From: DASQUK01 sp963756425
Lineage (GTDB): Bacteria; Actinomycetota; Acidimicrobiia; Acidimicrobiales; VFJN01
Assembly (NCBI GenBank): GCA_963756425.1
Contig: CAVWNW010000012.1
Span: 430,921-494,920 of the forward strand
Direction of reading: 5' to 3'
DNA length: 64,000 nucleotides
Below are positions 1 through 9,069 of this stretch, one piece after another. Position 1 is the stretch's first letter. Each line of letters starts with the position of its first letter. The notes beneath the pieces are model-generated. The model was not told the DNA's origin, made no database searches, and worked only from the letters and a program-made list of their open reading frames with translations. The translations under genes were made by a program, and so were the position numbers.

Positions 1-234
1 TTGCTTTGGCCGCACGCTGACGTTGGCGATCGGCTGATCCTCGGGGAGGTTCACCTCCAGGGTGGTGGTACCCGAATCGGGGCGCTCGTTGGGCACCCGG
101 AACGCGAGCTTGGCGAACCCGCCCTTGGGCGCCTCCCCAGGGTTGACGGTCACGTGGGCGCCCGCCAACGGCGCGGTCACGACGATCGCGAGTCCCGCAA
201 CGATGAGGGCTCGGGTCGTTCGACGAATGTTCAC
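1..234 (-). CDS. YcnI-like (DUF1775) copper-associated exported protein, partial
   Basis: The first 78 codons are seen; the gene runs off the left edge of the window. It starts at a GTG (234-232) preceded by a GAAAGGAAC ribosome-binding site. A signal peptide of about 26 residues ends in LAGA, so the mature protein begins at His27 (HVTVNPGEAPKGG), the N-terminal histidine that binds copper in YcnI proteins. It follows the CopC-CopD fusion by 31 bases on the same strand, so the two are probably co-transcribed and act together in extracytoplasmic copper binding. The family assignment rests on the N-terminal motif and the context; the C-terminal anchor lies outside the window. Confidence 0.85.
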   Translation of the reverse strand, partial: MNIRRTTRALIVAGLAIVVTAPLAGAHVTVNPGEAPKGGFAKLAFRVPNERPDSGTTTLEVNLPEDQPIANVSVRPKQ

Positions 235-265
235 GGGTTGGTTCCTTTCGGTTGCTTGTGCATGG

Positions 266-2026
266 TCACGGGACCGGGACCTCGGCGATCACCCGGTCCT
301 GATCGATGTCGGTCGTGCGGGCCACCACCTCGAGCTCCCATGTGCCGGCGAAGGGGATCTGCGTGCCCTGGGCGACGTACTGCCCCGGCCCGATGCGCTG
401 CAGGGTGAGGTCGAGCGGACCGACGTTCCGGTCGGGCAGCGTGAGCGAGGCGGTGACCTCCTCGGGATCGATGGAGCTGCCGTCGTGGGCGGAGATGTTG
501 ATCTCGACCTCGGTGGGGCCGACCGCCGCCGGGTCGACCGTGACCTGGATCGCCGTGAGGCTCCCGTGGATGGTGGTGTTGAACAGCCCGCCCGTGGCGA
601 CGGGGGCATTGTCGACCGCCGTGGCACCGGGAACGGCGTTGACCAGCGCCGCGGTGACCGCCAGCACCGCCACGGCGAGCGCGACCTCGGCCGCCACCGA
701 ACGCCTGAGCACCGACACGGGGGCGCGACCCGAGGGTGACACCCGGACGGCGCCGGGACCCGGCGACAGCGCCAGGCTCGCCGTGCGGTCCCGGGTGCGC
801 TGGCGCACCCACGTCCTGCTGGCCGCGGCCGCCGACAGCATGAGGGCGACGAACCCGACCTTGACCAGCAAGAGGCGGCCGTAGCTGGTGTCCACGAGGG
901 CGTCCCACGACCCGAGCTGGCGCCAGGCCTGGACCACACCGCTGGCGACGATCACCATCACCGCCCCGAACGCCACGTCGGAGAACCTGGTGGCAATGGC
1001 CTCGGCACGAGTGTCCCCGACGCCGTCGGCCGGCCACAGGACCGCCCCCAGCAGCAATGCCAGGCCCCCCAACCACACGCTCACTGCGGACAAGTGGACG
1101 AGGTCGGTCACCACCGCCAACCCGACGAGGTCGCCGGACGTGGCGTGGCCGGTGACCGTGATGGTGGCCAACAGCGCCAGGCCCACGACGACGGCCGCCG
1201 GCAACAGCGCTTCTCTGCGACCCTCGCCGGCCCGCCGCGCCAGGCGCGGGCCCACCACCGCCACGGCCGCCAGCAGCACCAGGCGGACGAGCCAGGCCCG
1301 GCCGGTCCTGGCCCCGAGCTCGTCGCCGATCACGGAGGGGTCGAAGGCGTCAGCCAGCGACCCCCCGACGGCGTAGGTGGCCTGCAGCGGAATGCTCAGC
1401 ACGGTGGCGCCGAGTGCCACCCACCACGCCGCCGCCAAGATTCGTCGGGCGCGGGGGTCGTCGGCGCCCGCGGGCCACAGCGCGGCCACGAAGACCGCCC
1501 CACCGATCAGCACCAGCAGGCCGGCGAAGCCAGCGAAGCGCACGACGCCGTAGCTGATGCCGACGATGCGATCGGACCCGGCGCCGGCCTGCACATCGTC
1601 GACGAGCGCCTGGGCGTCGGCGTCGGACAGTGCCGCGGCGGCGTCGCCGACCCCGAACGTGAACGCACCGCTGACCGGATGGCTGTCAGACGAGATGACC
1701 CGCCACGAGACCACATAGGTGCCGTCGCCAAGGTCCGGGAGGTCGACGGCGACCGCCGATCCCTCGCCGTCGAGATGGCCGGGGTCGTCCACATCCACCG
1801 GGTCACCCCCGGCGGTCAGGACCTCGATGGCGTCGTCGGACACGTCCACCGACTCCGTGAAGCGGAGCACGACCCGCTCGGGCGCGGCGTCCAGCTGCTC
1901 GCCGGAGGCGGGCTCCGTGGAGATCAGCTCGGCATGGGCGTCGGCCGGCGCCGGACCGAGCGCCAGCCCGACAGTGACGACGGCTGCGACCACGACGCCC
2001 GCCCCAGCGAGGCGTCGCGGCTTCAT
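266..2026 (-). CDS. CopC-CopD fusion, copper binding and transport membrane protein
   Basis: 586 aa. A signal peptide ends at ADA30, leaving mature His31 (HAELISTEPASG), the CopC copper ligand; His116 in the SDSHPVSGAF motif is the second conserved site. Residues about 31-125 form the CopC beta-sandwich and about 150-460 hold the CopD-type multi-helix membrane domain. A third, soluble C-terminal domain (about 465-586) resembles the FixH/YtkA-like domain often found on actinobacterial CopCD proteins. The start ATG (2026-2024) overlaps the stop of the upstream zinc-finger gene as ATGA; the longer open frame upstream of it is a shadow of that gene. The likely role is copper handling at the outer face of the membrane, possibly import, together with the YcnI-like protein. 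Confidence 0.92.
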   Translation of the reverse strand: MKPRRLAGAGVVVAAVVTVGLALGPAPADAHAELISTEPASGEQLDAAPERVVLRFTESVDVSDDAIEVLTAGGDPVDVDDPGHLDGEGSAVAVDLPDLGDGTYVVSWRVISSDSHPVSGAFTFGVGDAAAALSDADAQALVDDVQAGAGSDRIVGISYGVVRFAGFAGLLVLIGGAVFVAALWPAGADDPRARRILAAAWWVALGATVLSIPLQATYAVGGSLADAFDPSVIGDELGARTGRAWLVRLVLLAAVAVVGPRLARRAGEGRREALLPAAVVVGLALLATITVTGHATSGDLVGLAVVTDLVHLSAVSVWLGGLALLLGAVLWPADGVGDTRAEAIATRFSDVAFGAVMVIVASGVVQAWRQLGSWDALVDTSYGRLLLVKVGFVALMLSAAAASRTWVRQRTRDRTASLALSPGPGAVRVSPSGRAPVSVLRRSVAAEVALAVAVLAVTAALVNAVPGATAVDNAPVATGGLFNTTIHGSLTAIQVTVDPAAVGPTEVEINISAHDGSSIDPEEVTASLTLPDRNVGPLDLTLQRIGPGQYVAQGTQIPFAGTWELEVVARTTDIDQDRVIAEVPVP

Positions 2027-2640
2027 GCCACGCGCACCACGAGCGACGAGCGGGGCGAGCGACGCGCCAGGGCCCACACGCAGCCCAGACCGGCCAGGGC
2101 CAAGGCGTGGACCGTCTCCCGGCCGAGCAGCGCGTGGCCCGACGCGAGGTCGACGCCGGAGGTGACGACCATGGCCGCCACCAGGACGCCCACCAGCGGC
2201 AACATCCCCCACGCGCGCGCCGGGCGCCAGGCGACGACGAGGAAGCCCGCCGCTAGCCCCATGTCCCACGCGGTGAGCTCGTGGGCCAGGTGGACGGACG
2301 CGTGGCCGTCGTCGAGGACCCCGCCGGGCCAGGCCAGCGCGACCTGTAGCAGTCCGACGATGGCCAACACCACGCGCCACTCGAGCGTCGACAGCAGCCC
2401 GTAATGGACCTGTGCTGCCGGCGCGGCCGGCCGCACGAGCCGGGCGAGGAGCGCTGGGTCGATGGCGTCCGGATCCGCGGGCGATGCCATCAACCGGACC
2501 GCCGGCGAGGCGGCGGCGTCGGCCCAGGCCCGGCAGTCCGGGCACTGGGCAAGGTGGGCGTCGATCTCTCCGGTGGGCAGGCCGGGGTCCTCACCGTCGA
2601 GCCGGGCTGAGAGGGCCTCGCGGAAGCGGGTGCAGCGCAT
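2023..2640 (-). CDS. Zinc-finger (zf-HC2) anti-sigma-like membrane protein
   Basis: 205 aa. The N-terminus carries the anti-sigma zinc-binding pattern: Cys3, then His29-x3-Cys33-x2-Cys36. About four hydrophobic segments follow (roughly 80-205), so this is a membrane-tethered ZAS protein. I chose ATG 2640 (MRCTRF) because it puts the first zinc-finger cysteine at position 3; an upstream in-frame start would add 23 unlikely residues. It is divergent from the ECF sigma gene (111 bases between starts) and its stop overlaps copCD. The inference is that it restrains the neighbouring sigma factor and links it to copper or membrane state. It could instead have lost anti-sigma function and be a copper-locus membrane protein. 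Confidence 0.8.
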   Translation of the reverse strand: MRCTRFREALSARLDGEDPGLPTGEIDAHLAQCPDCRAWADAAASPAVRLMASPADPDAIDPALLARLVRPAAPAAQVHYGLLSTLEWRVVLAIVGLLQVALAWPGGVLDDGHASVHLAHELTAWDMGLAAGFLVVAWRPARAWGMLPLVGVLVAAMVVTSGVDLASGHALLGRETVHALALAGLGCVWALARRSPRSSLVVRVA

Positions 2641-2751
2641 GTGGGAAGAGTCGTCTGGCGGTGCGATCCGGTTCCCGGGATCCTTCCGGTGGTTGGGGCG
2701 GTACACCACGAGATGGCATCGGATCGGGCCGAACCCCTACGTTGCGGCGCA

Positions 2752-3279
2752 ATGGACGATGTGACGGCGCTCGCGCTGGCGGCCAGGGACGGCGACCACC
2801 TGGCGCTGTCGTCGTTCGTCCGCCAGACCTGGAGCGACGTCGTCCGCCTCGTCACGGCCGTCGCGGGCCGCGATCTCGCCGAGGACGCCGCCCAGGACAC
2901 CTATGCGCGTGCCATACGGGCCCTGCCGGCCTATCGCGGCGATGCCGGCGCACGCACGTGGCTGCTGTCGATCGCCAGGCGAACGGCGGTCGACGCCGTC
3001 CGGGTGGCATCGCGCCGGCGGCGCCTGACCCGGCTGCTGATCGATCGCGCCGAGCCGGCCACCATAGAGATCAGCCTCGGCGACTCGGCGCTCGGCGACC
3101 AACTGCTCTCCGGCCTCGATCCCGACCGGCGGACCGCGTTCGTCCTCACCCAGCTGCTGGGGTTCGACTACGCAGGCGCCGCGGCCATCTGCGGGTGTCC
3201 GGTCGGAACCATCCGCTCACGGGTGGCACGGGCCCGGGATCAGCTCATCCGCGAGCTGCAACCCGCCGACACGGGCTGA
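2752..3279 (+). CDS. ECF-family RNA polymerase sigma factor (SigC-like)
   Basis: 175 aa. The sigma-70 region 2 is visible around residues 20-90 (LAEDAAQDTYARAIRALPAY, then ARTWLLSIARRTAVDAVR). Region 4 lies near 120-170 with the helix-turn-helix FDYAGAAAICGCPVGTIRSR. The length is normal for ECF factors. ATG 2752 was chosen because translation upstream of it loses similarity and would run into the divergent promoter region. The divergent neighbour is a zinc-finger anti-sigma-like membrane protein followed by copCD and ycnI, so control of copper genes is likely. It resembles mycobacterial SigC in overall sequence; that subgroup assignment is from memory and is less certain than the ECF call. 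Confidence 0.9.
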   Translation: MDDVTALALAARDGDHLALSSFVRQTWSDVVRLVTAVAGRDLAEDAAQDTYARAIRALPAYRGDAGARTWLLSIARRTAVDAVRVASRRRRLTRLLIDRAEPATIEISLGDSALGDQLLSGLDPDRRTAFVLTQLLGFDYAGAAAICGCPVGTIRSRVARARDQLIRELQPADTG

Positions 3280-3294
3280 CCCACCCGTTCTCCT

Positions 3295-3327
3295 CGTAGT
3301 TGTGCCGATTCCCCTCGCACAACTACG
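3295..3327. terminator. Perfect 11-bp inverted repeat, likely terminator
   Basis: CGTAGTTGTGC (3295-3305) and GCACAACTACG (3317-3327) form a perfect stem with an 11-base loop. It lies 15 bases after the sigma-factor stop and 9 bases before hrpB. There is no T-tract, which is common for actinobacterial terminators. The TTGTGC/GCACAA core recurs in the hairpin at 47768-47814. Confidence 0.6.
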
Positions 3328-3336
3328 ACCGGCGTC

Positions 3337-5877
3337 GTGAGACTGCCGCCCGCCGCCGCGTCGCTACCGATCGTTGCCTGCCTCGACGAGCTCCGGGCCG
3401 CGCTCGGCGGTGCCGGTCACGCCGTCCTCCAGGCGGCGCCCGGGGCGGGCAAGACGACGGCGGTGCCGCTAGCCGTCGTCGACGAGGCGTGGCTGGAGGG
3501 CCGGACGGTCGTCATGCTCGAGCCGCGCCGGCTCGCCACCAGGGCGGCAGCGCGCCGGATGGCCGCGCTGCTGCGCCAACCGGTGGGCGAGACCATTGGC
3601 TACCGCACCCGCGACGATCGGCGAGTCGGGCCCGACACGCGCATCGAGGTGGTGACCGAGGGCATCCTCACCAGGCGGCTGCAGCGTGACCCCGGCCTCG
3701 AGGGCGTGGGACTGGTGGTCTTCGACGAGTTCCACGAGCGCAGCCTGCAGGCGGACCTCGGGCTGGCTCTGGCCCTCGACGCCCGCCGCCACCTCCGGCC
3801 CGACCTGCGCGTGCTGGTGATGTCGGCGACGCTCGACGGGGACCGGATCGCCGGGCTGCTGGCCGTGCCGGGGCGCGAGCCGGCCCCGGTGATCAGCAGC
3901 GAGACCCGGTCCCATCCGATCGACATCCGCTGGGCGCCGCGGCGGCCGCGTGAACACCTGGAGCCGGCGATGGTGACCGCCATCCGCCGGGCGCTCCGCG
4001 AAACCGCCGCCACCGAGGCCGAGGGCGACGTGCTCGCCTTCCTGCCCGGCGCCGGGGAGATCGTCCGGACCGCCGACCAGCTCGGCGCAGCACTCGGTCC
4101 CGAGGCGGCCGTCGACGTCCACCAGCTGTTCGGGGCGCTACCGGCGGCCGAGCAGGACGCCGCCCTGGCTCCGGGGCTGCCCGGGCGGCGCAAGGTGGTG
4201 CTGGCGACCGACATCGCCGAGACCAGCCTCACGGTCGAAGGCGTGCGGGTCGTGGTCGACGCCGGTCTGGCCCGTCGGCCGGTGTTCGACGCCGGGACCG
4301 GGCTCACTCGGCTCGCCACCGTGCCTGCGTCGCGGGCATCGGCCGACCAGCGGGCCGGGAGGGCCGGCCGCTTGGGACCGGGCGTGGCGGTGCGCCTGTG
4401 GTCGAAGGTCGAACACGCGGCGCGCCCGCGGTTCGACGAGCCCGAGATCCGACAGGGCGACCTGGCCGGGCTGGCGCTGGAGCTGGCGGTGTGGGGGACC
4501 GCACCCGGCGATCTGCCGTTCCTCGACCCCCCGCCGCCTCGGGCCTTGGACGAGGCGCGCCGCCTGCTCACGGACCTCGGCGCCCTCGACCGCGGCGGCC
4601 TTCCGACCGACGCCGGCCGGGAGATGGTGGCGCTGCCGCTCCATCCCCGACTGGCCCGCATGCTCCTCGCCGCCCGCGACCGCGGGCAGGGTTGGCTCGG
4701 CTGCCTACTGGCCGCCCTGCTGGAGGACCGTGACGTGCTGCGGGGCCGCCCGGATGACATCCCCGCCGACGTCGGGGTACGCGTGGCGCTGCTGGCCGAT
4801 CCCACAGTCCGGCACCGACAGGCGGACGGCAGGGCCCTGAGGGCGGCGCGGGACCGCGCCCACGACCTGGCGCGGCGCCTGGGGGTGGGCGCCGGCGGGG
4901 ACGACCCGGCCGACGCGGGGCCGCTGCTGGGCGTCGCCTACCCCGACCGGATCGCCCAGGCACGCGGCGGCCCCGGCCGCTTCGTGCTGCGGGCCGGCAC
5001 CGAGGGCTGGCTGTCCGCCGACGACGCGCTGGCACGTGAGCCGTTCCTGGCGGTGGCCGAGGTCGACGGCCGCCGGCGCAACGGGCGCATCCGCATCGCG
5101 GCACCCCTCGACGCCGCCCAGCTCGACGAGATTGCCGGCGACCGGATCGACGAGCACGCCCGGATCGACTGGGATACCCGGCGTGACGACCTGGTGGCCC
5201 GCGTCGAGCGCCGGCTCGGGCGGCTGCGGCTGGGCACGATCGAGCGACGGCCGCCGGCGGGAACGCCCACCACCACGGCGCTGATTGACCGGGTCCGCGC
5301 CACGAACTTGGCCGCGCTGCCCTGGACCGATCGCGCCCGGTCGCTACAGGCTCGGATCGGGTTCCTGCGCGCCGCGCTCGGCGAGCCCTGGCCCGACGTC
5401 TCGGACGCCGCCCTGCGCCGCCGCCTCGACGACTGGCTGGCCCCCGTGCTGACGGCCGCCGGCGCCACCGGGCGGGCGGACCTGGAGCGCGTCGATCTGA
5501 TCAGGGCACTGCGGGGCATGGTGCCCGGGGAGGTGCTGGGCGACCTCGATCGCCTGGCGCCTGCGGCGCTGACCGTGCCCAGCGGTCGCCGGGTGCCGCT
5601 CGACTACGGGGGCGGGGCGCCGGGCGATCCCCCGGTCCTGGCGGTGCGGGTGCAGGACATGTTCGGCACACGCGAGACGCCCACCGTCGCCGGCGGGCGG
5701 CTCGCGGTGGTGCTGCACCTGCTGTCCCCGGCGGGGCGGCCCGTGCAGGTGACGAGCGACCTGGACGGCTTCTGGGCGGGGTCATGGCAGGAGGTGCGCA
5801 AGGAGATGGCCGGCCGCTATCCGAAGCACGACTGGCCGGACGACCCGGCACACGCCGTCGGTCGACGACGAAAGTGA
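3337..5877 (+). CDS. hrpB: ATP-dependent RNA helicase HrpB
   Basis: 846 aa, the usual HrpB length. Walker A is APGAGKTT (34-41), Walker B is DEFH (130-133, followed by ERSLQ, typical of HrpB) and motif III is SAT (163-165). The helicase C domain has ATDIAETSLTVEGV and QRAGRAGRLGPG. The HrpB-specific C-terminal region extends to the end (PLDYGGGAP, QDMFG, then SDLDGFWAGSW and GRYPKHDWPDDP near the C-terminus). The start is GTG 3337. It is transcribed alone, after the hairpin terminator of the sigma gene and convergent with the acyl-CoA dehydrogenase gene. The family is a DEAH-box helicase widely conserved but of poorly defined function. Confidence 0.96.
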   Translation: MRLPPAAASLPIVACLDELRAALGGAGHAVLQAAPGAGKTTAVPLAVVDEAWLEGRTVVMLEPRRLATRAAARRMAALLRQPVGETIGYRTRDDRRVGPDTRIEVVTEGILTRRLQRDPGLEGVGLVVFDEFHERSLQADLGLALALDARRHLRPDLRVLVMSATLDGDRIAGLLAVPGREPAPVISSETRSHPIDIRWAPRRPREHLEPAMVTAIRRALRETAATEAEGDVLAFLPGAGEIVRTADQLGAALGPEAAVDVHQLFGALPAAEQDAALAPGLPGRRKVVLATDIAETSLTVEGVRVVVDAGLARRPVFDAGTGLTRLATVPASRASADQRAGRAGRLGPGVAVRLWSKVEHAARPRFDEPEIRQGDLAGLALELAVWGTAPGDLPFLDPPPPRALDEARRLLTDLGALDRGGLPTDAGREMVALPLHPRLARMLLAARDRGQGWLGCLLAALLEDRDVLRGRPDDIPADVGVRVALLADPTVRHRQADGRALRAARDRAHDLARRLGVGAGGDDPADAGPLLGVAYPDRIAQARGGPGRFVLRAGTEGWLSADDALAREPFLAVAEVDGRRRNGRIRIAAPLDAAQLDEIAGDRIDEHARIDWDTRRDDLVARVERRLGRLRLGTIERRPPAGTPTTTALIDRVRATNLAALPWTDRARSLQARIGFLRAALGEPWPDVSDAALRRRLDDWLAPVLTAAGATGRADLERVDLIRALRGMVPGEVLGDLDRLAPAALTVPSGRRVPLDYGGGAPGDPPVLAVRVQDMFGTRETPTVAGGRLAVVLHLLSPAGRPVQVTSDLDGFWAGSWQEVRKEMAGRYPKHDWPDDPAHAVGRRRK

Positions 5878-5917
5878 CCTGGTGCCGCGTGCACCCAGCC
5901 CGGCTGAGGCAGCGTGC

Positions 5918-7702
5918 TCAGGCAGCGGCCTTGACGGCGGCTTCGTCGCCGACGCTCGCCGACGCCAGCAGCTCGCGTCCGACCGTGGCGGCGATGGCGT
6001 CGGACCACGCAGCCGCCGGCAGCAGGTGCCGGCGCGTGTATCGCAGCCCCACGAGGCCCTTGTGGTTCGCCCGATCGCCACCCTCGCCGGCCTGCTCGAG
6101 CAGGAGCGCCGCCGATGTGGTGCGCAAGAGCTGGTCGCACAGGCGGCCCGACAGCGCCTGGGCGGCGTCGGGTTCGAGCCCGGGCAGGGCGTCGACCCGG
6201 CCCACGAGGTCGTCGCGGGCGACGGCGACGGCGTCGACGGCGGGCTGCGCCCAACCAGGCGCGCCCGCACGAGCCGTGGCCATGGCCTGGTCGATCCGGG
6301 CCACGACCGCCTCGTGGGCGGCGTCCCGGCGGATGGCTCGCAGCACGTCCAGGATGCAGATGTTCTCGCTGCCCTCCCAGATGGGATGGCACTGGGCGTC
6401 GCGGAGCTGGCGGGTGAGACCCCAGTCCTCGCAGTAGCCATTGCCGCCGTGCAGTTCGACCGCATAGGAGGCCGCCTCGACGCCGAGCCGGCACAGGCGC
6501 ACCTTGGCCGCCGGCACCAGGATGCGGCGCAACCGGGTCCCGTCCGAGAACCCGCCGGTAGCGGCGCACTCGAATCCCAACGCCACTGCGGCCTCCAGCT
6601 CGGCCAGCAGGTCGACGAGCTGCTCGCGCACGAGCGGCAGGTCGACCAGCGCCCGGCCCTTGGCCTGCCGGTGGTGAGCCCAGGCGGCGGCCTCGGCGTA
6701 GCAGCGCCGGGCGATGCCGAGGCCCATGAGCGCCACGCCGAACCGGCTGCCGTTGACCATCTCCATCATCCGCGCCAGCCCGCCGGCGTCCGACGCGGCC
6801 TGGTCCATCGCTTCGGCGGATTCCGATGGTGCGGCGGCGTCGCCGGTCCTCGAGGGCCGCAGCGCGTAGCCGATGGCATCGTGGAGCTCGACCTCGCCGG
6901 TGGGGACGCTCTTGGTGCCCAGCTTCTGCTTGAGCCGCCGGATCGTGTAGCGGTTGGGCGACCCGTCGTCGAGCACCCGGGGGACCAGGTACAGCCCGAG
7001 CCCACCGGGTCCGTCGGGGGCGCCTTCGGGCCGGGCCAACAGCACGATGGCGGCGCCGTCGACGTTGGAGCAGAACCACTTCTCGCCGCTGATCTCGACG
7101 CGGCCGTCGCCGAGGTCGCGGGCCGTGCAGTGGACCGTGCGCCCCAGGTCCGACCCGCCGTCGCGTTCGGTCAGGAACATCGACCCGTCCACGGCGTGGT
7201 CGACATCGGCGGCGCGGAGGCCGGCCAGCAGGTCGTCACGGACGTCGGGCGGGGCGTACGCGTCGACGAGCCCCGCAACCCCGGAGGTCATGCCCAAGCT
7301 GCACACCATGCCCGTGTCGGCCTGGGAGAGCAGGTAGCTGGAGCCACCGAGCACCACGCCCGGCGTCGGCCGCTTGCGTCCCTTAGCCTGGGCGGCGAAC
7401 CCAGACGGATAGCCCGCCTGCCACAGCGCCCGCTTGGCGTCGAGCATGGCCGGGTGATGGGCGATCTCGCCAACCTCGTTGGCCCAGCGGTCGTAGCGGA
7501 CCAGTTCGGGGGGATGGGCGTCGATCGTGTCGGCGGCCCGGGCGATCGGGCCGCCCACCAGGTCGCCGAAGGCGTCGAGCGTTTCCTCGGCCCAGGCCAG
7601 GTCTTCGGGCGGGCAGTCGCGCCGGACCCGGGCCTGGAAGTCGGGGTCCAGCCGATACCAGTTCTGCCCCACGACGGAGTCGATCTCAGACCAGTCGATC
7701 AC
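5918..7702 (-). CDS. AidB-like acyl-CoA dehydrogenase
   Basis: 594 aa. The FAD/acyl-CoA fold is visible throughout: LTERDGGSD (177-185), SGEKWFCSN (205-213) and the C-terminal IWEGSENICILDVLRA, whose Glu443 aligns with the catalytic-base region. The IWEGS-x-N-x-x-LDVLR form and the long C-terminus are characteristic of the AidB branch (DNA-binding or alkylation-associated flavoproteins) rather than short-chain beta-oxidation enzymes. The substrate cannot be told from sequence. It has no operon partner: hrpB converges on its 3' end and the M28 peptidase gene lies 53 bases upstream on the same strand. Confidence 0.93.
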   Translation of the reverse strand: MIDWSEIDSVVGQNWYRLDPDFQARVRRDCPPEDLAWAEETLDAFGDLVGGPIARAADTIDAHPPELVRYDRWANEVGEIAHHPAMLDAKRALWQAGYPSGFAAQAKGRKRPTPGVVLGGSSYLLSQADTGMVCSLGMTSGVAGLVDAYAPPDVRDDLLAGLRAADVDHAVDGSMFLTERDGGSDLGRTVHCTARDLGDGRVEISGEKWFCSNVDGAAIVLLARPEGAPDGPGGLGLYLVPRVLDDGSPNRYTIRRLKQKLGTKSVPTGEVELHDAIGYALRPSRTGDAAAPSESAEAMDQAASDAGGLARMMEMVNGSRFGVALMGLGIARRCYAEAAAWAHHRQAKGRALVDLPLVREQLVDLLAELEAAVALGFECAATGGFSDGTRLRRILVPAAKVRLCRLGVEAASYAVELHGGNGYCEDWGLTRQLRDAQCHPIWEGSENICILDVLRAIRRDAAHEAVVARIDQAMATARAGAPGWAQPAVDAVAVARDDLVGRVDALPGLEPDAAQALSGRLCDQLLRTTSAALLLEQAGEGGDRANHKGLVGLRYTRRHLLPAAAWSDAIAATVGRELLASASVGDEAAVKAAA

Positions 7703-7755
7703 CCGACCAGCGTGGCAGGTGGGCGGCGCCGGGTCACGACCGGGGCCGAGGACCG

Positions 7756-8928
7756 TCAGCGGTGCGTGAACCCGTCGCAGTCCCCCGAGGTGAAGATCTC
7801 GACGGCGTTGGCCGCCCCGAACAGCACCGTGCCGGCGTCGTCGGGGCCGAACTCGTCGGGCCCTGCGGCCACGATGTCGGCGAGGGTGGCATTGAACGCC
7901 AGGAGGGCAGCCTGCTGATCGGCGTCGAAGCGGTCGAGGTTCGGCAGCGCCCGGTCGGCCACCTCCCCCAGAGCGACCGCATCGGCGTACGTCGCCGGAG
8001 GAGTACCGGGGACGAAGTCCGGTGCCGCGCCGCCTCCGGCCAGGTCGCGCGCCAGGCGGACGCCGTCACGGACCTGCTGGTGGAGCTTGCGGTAGTCGAC
8101 GATGCCGGCCTCGTCCTGCGCCGTGTGGTAGCAGGGCCCGGTCGAGTCCGAGAAGAAGACTGTCGGCACGCCCGCCTGGATGAACGGTAGGTAGTCGCTC
8201 CGACCCTGACCGAAGATCCAGCTCAGGCTGTGCGTGTCGAGCGAACCCGGCCTGACCGCTCGCTCGACTGCCGCCGTGAGCCGCTCGCCGCCAGTCTCGG
8301 CGCCGATGGCGAACGTGGTGTTGCGCAGGGTGGGCAGGATGTTGGCCCCCTGGATGTCGTAGTTGACGTAGGCAACGGTCTGGGCCACGGGCACCAGTGG
8401 GTCAGCGATCCAGGCGCGAGCCCCCCGCAAGCCGTCCTCCTCGCGATCCCAGAAGGCCAGGATCACCGAGCGGCTGGGCCCGCCGCCATGGCGGGCGAGC
8501 TGCTCGCCGATCGAGAGCACGGCCGCCACGCCGGTGGCGTTGTCGGTGGCACCGTTGCAGATCGTGTCGGCGGGATCGGCGCTGTCACAGCCCGTGCCGA
8601 GGTGGTCGTAGTGCGCGCCGATGATCACGTACTCGTCGGGCAGTTCGTCGCCGGGGATCAGCGCCAGGACGTTGGTCCCGCCCTCGAACGCCTGGGTGAA
8701 CGCGGCGTCGCCCGTGGCGGAGGCGTCGACCCCCACAGCGAAGTTGTCGAGCCGGTCGATGAGGTAGCGCTGGGTGCGCGCCGAGCCCTCGGTGCCGTTG
8801 TCGCGCCCGCCGAACGCATCGCTCGACAGGACATGCACGTCCACCACCAGCGGGGAGCAGCCCGCCAGCACCATCAGGCCCGCCAGGGCCACCCCCGCAG
8901 GACGGCGGAGTCCTCGTCGTCGAGCCAT
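7756..8928 (-). CDS. M28-family zinc aminopeptidase, lipoprotein
   Basis: 390 aa. A lipobox LAGC (21-24) follows a basic and hydrophobic N-terminus, so the enzyme is lipid-anchored outside the membrane. The M28 metal-ligand set is complete: His106 and Asp108 in AHYDH, Asp129 in GATDNATG, the Glu pair at 163-164 in DREEDG, Asp191 in NYD, and His268 in CYHTAQD. It is probably an extracellular aminopeptidase releasing amino acids from peptides. Upstream lies a 261-base non-coding stretch with a tandem repeat and a 94-bp palindromic element. A leaderless or distal promoter is possible; I see no clear Shine-Dalgarno. Confidence 0.94.
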   Translation of the reverse strand: MARRRGLRRPAGVALAGLMVLAGCSPLVVDVHVLSSDAFGGRDNGTEGSARTQRYLIDRLDNFAVGVDASATGDAAFTQAFEGGTNVLALIPGDELPDEYVIIGAHYDHLGTGCDSADPADTICNGATDNATGVAAVLSIGEQLARHGGGPSRSVILAFWDREEDGLRGARAWIADPLVPVAQTVAYVNYDIQGANILPTLRNTTFAIGAETGGERLTAAVERAVRPGSLDTHSLSWIFGQGRSDYLPFIQAGVPTVFFSDSTGPCYHTAQDEAGIVDYRKLHQQVRDGVRLARDLAGGGAAPDFVPGTPPATYADAVALGEVADRALPNLDRFDADQQAALLAFNATLADIVAAGPDEFGPDDAGTVLFGAANAVEIFTSGDCDGFTHR

Positions 8929-9013
8929 CGATGTCCCCCTCGAGCTGTCGTCGCCGCCGGGCGGGCAGTCTGGCAGATCCCTGGTGGCGACCGCCGCAAC
9001 GCCGGGCGGCGGG

Positions 9014-9067
9014 CCGGATGGCGGGGACGGGCTTGGTGGCCCGGATGGCGGGGACGGGCTTGGTGGC
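9014..9067. repeat. Perfect tandem duplication of a 27-bp unit
   Basis: Two identical 27-bp copies lie head to tail (9014-9040 and 9041-9067), each beginning CCGGATGGCGGGG and ending CTTGGTGGC. They directly precede the 94-bp palindromic element in the gap between arsC and the M28 gene. Confidence 0.9.
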
Positions 9068-9069
9068 CC

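Noticed and set aside
2641..2751. ECF-type promoter boxes (GGAAC/GTC) in the sigma/anti-sigma divergent region
   Set aside because: GGGAACC occurs on the minus strand but no minus-10 partner sits at the right spacing, so no promoter is claimed.
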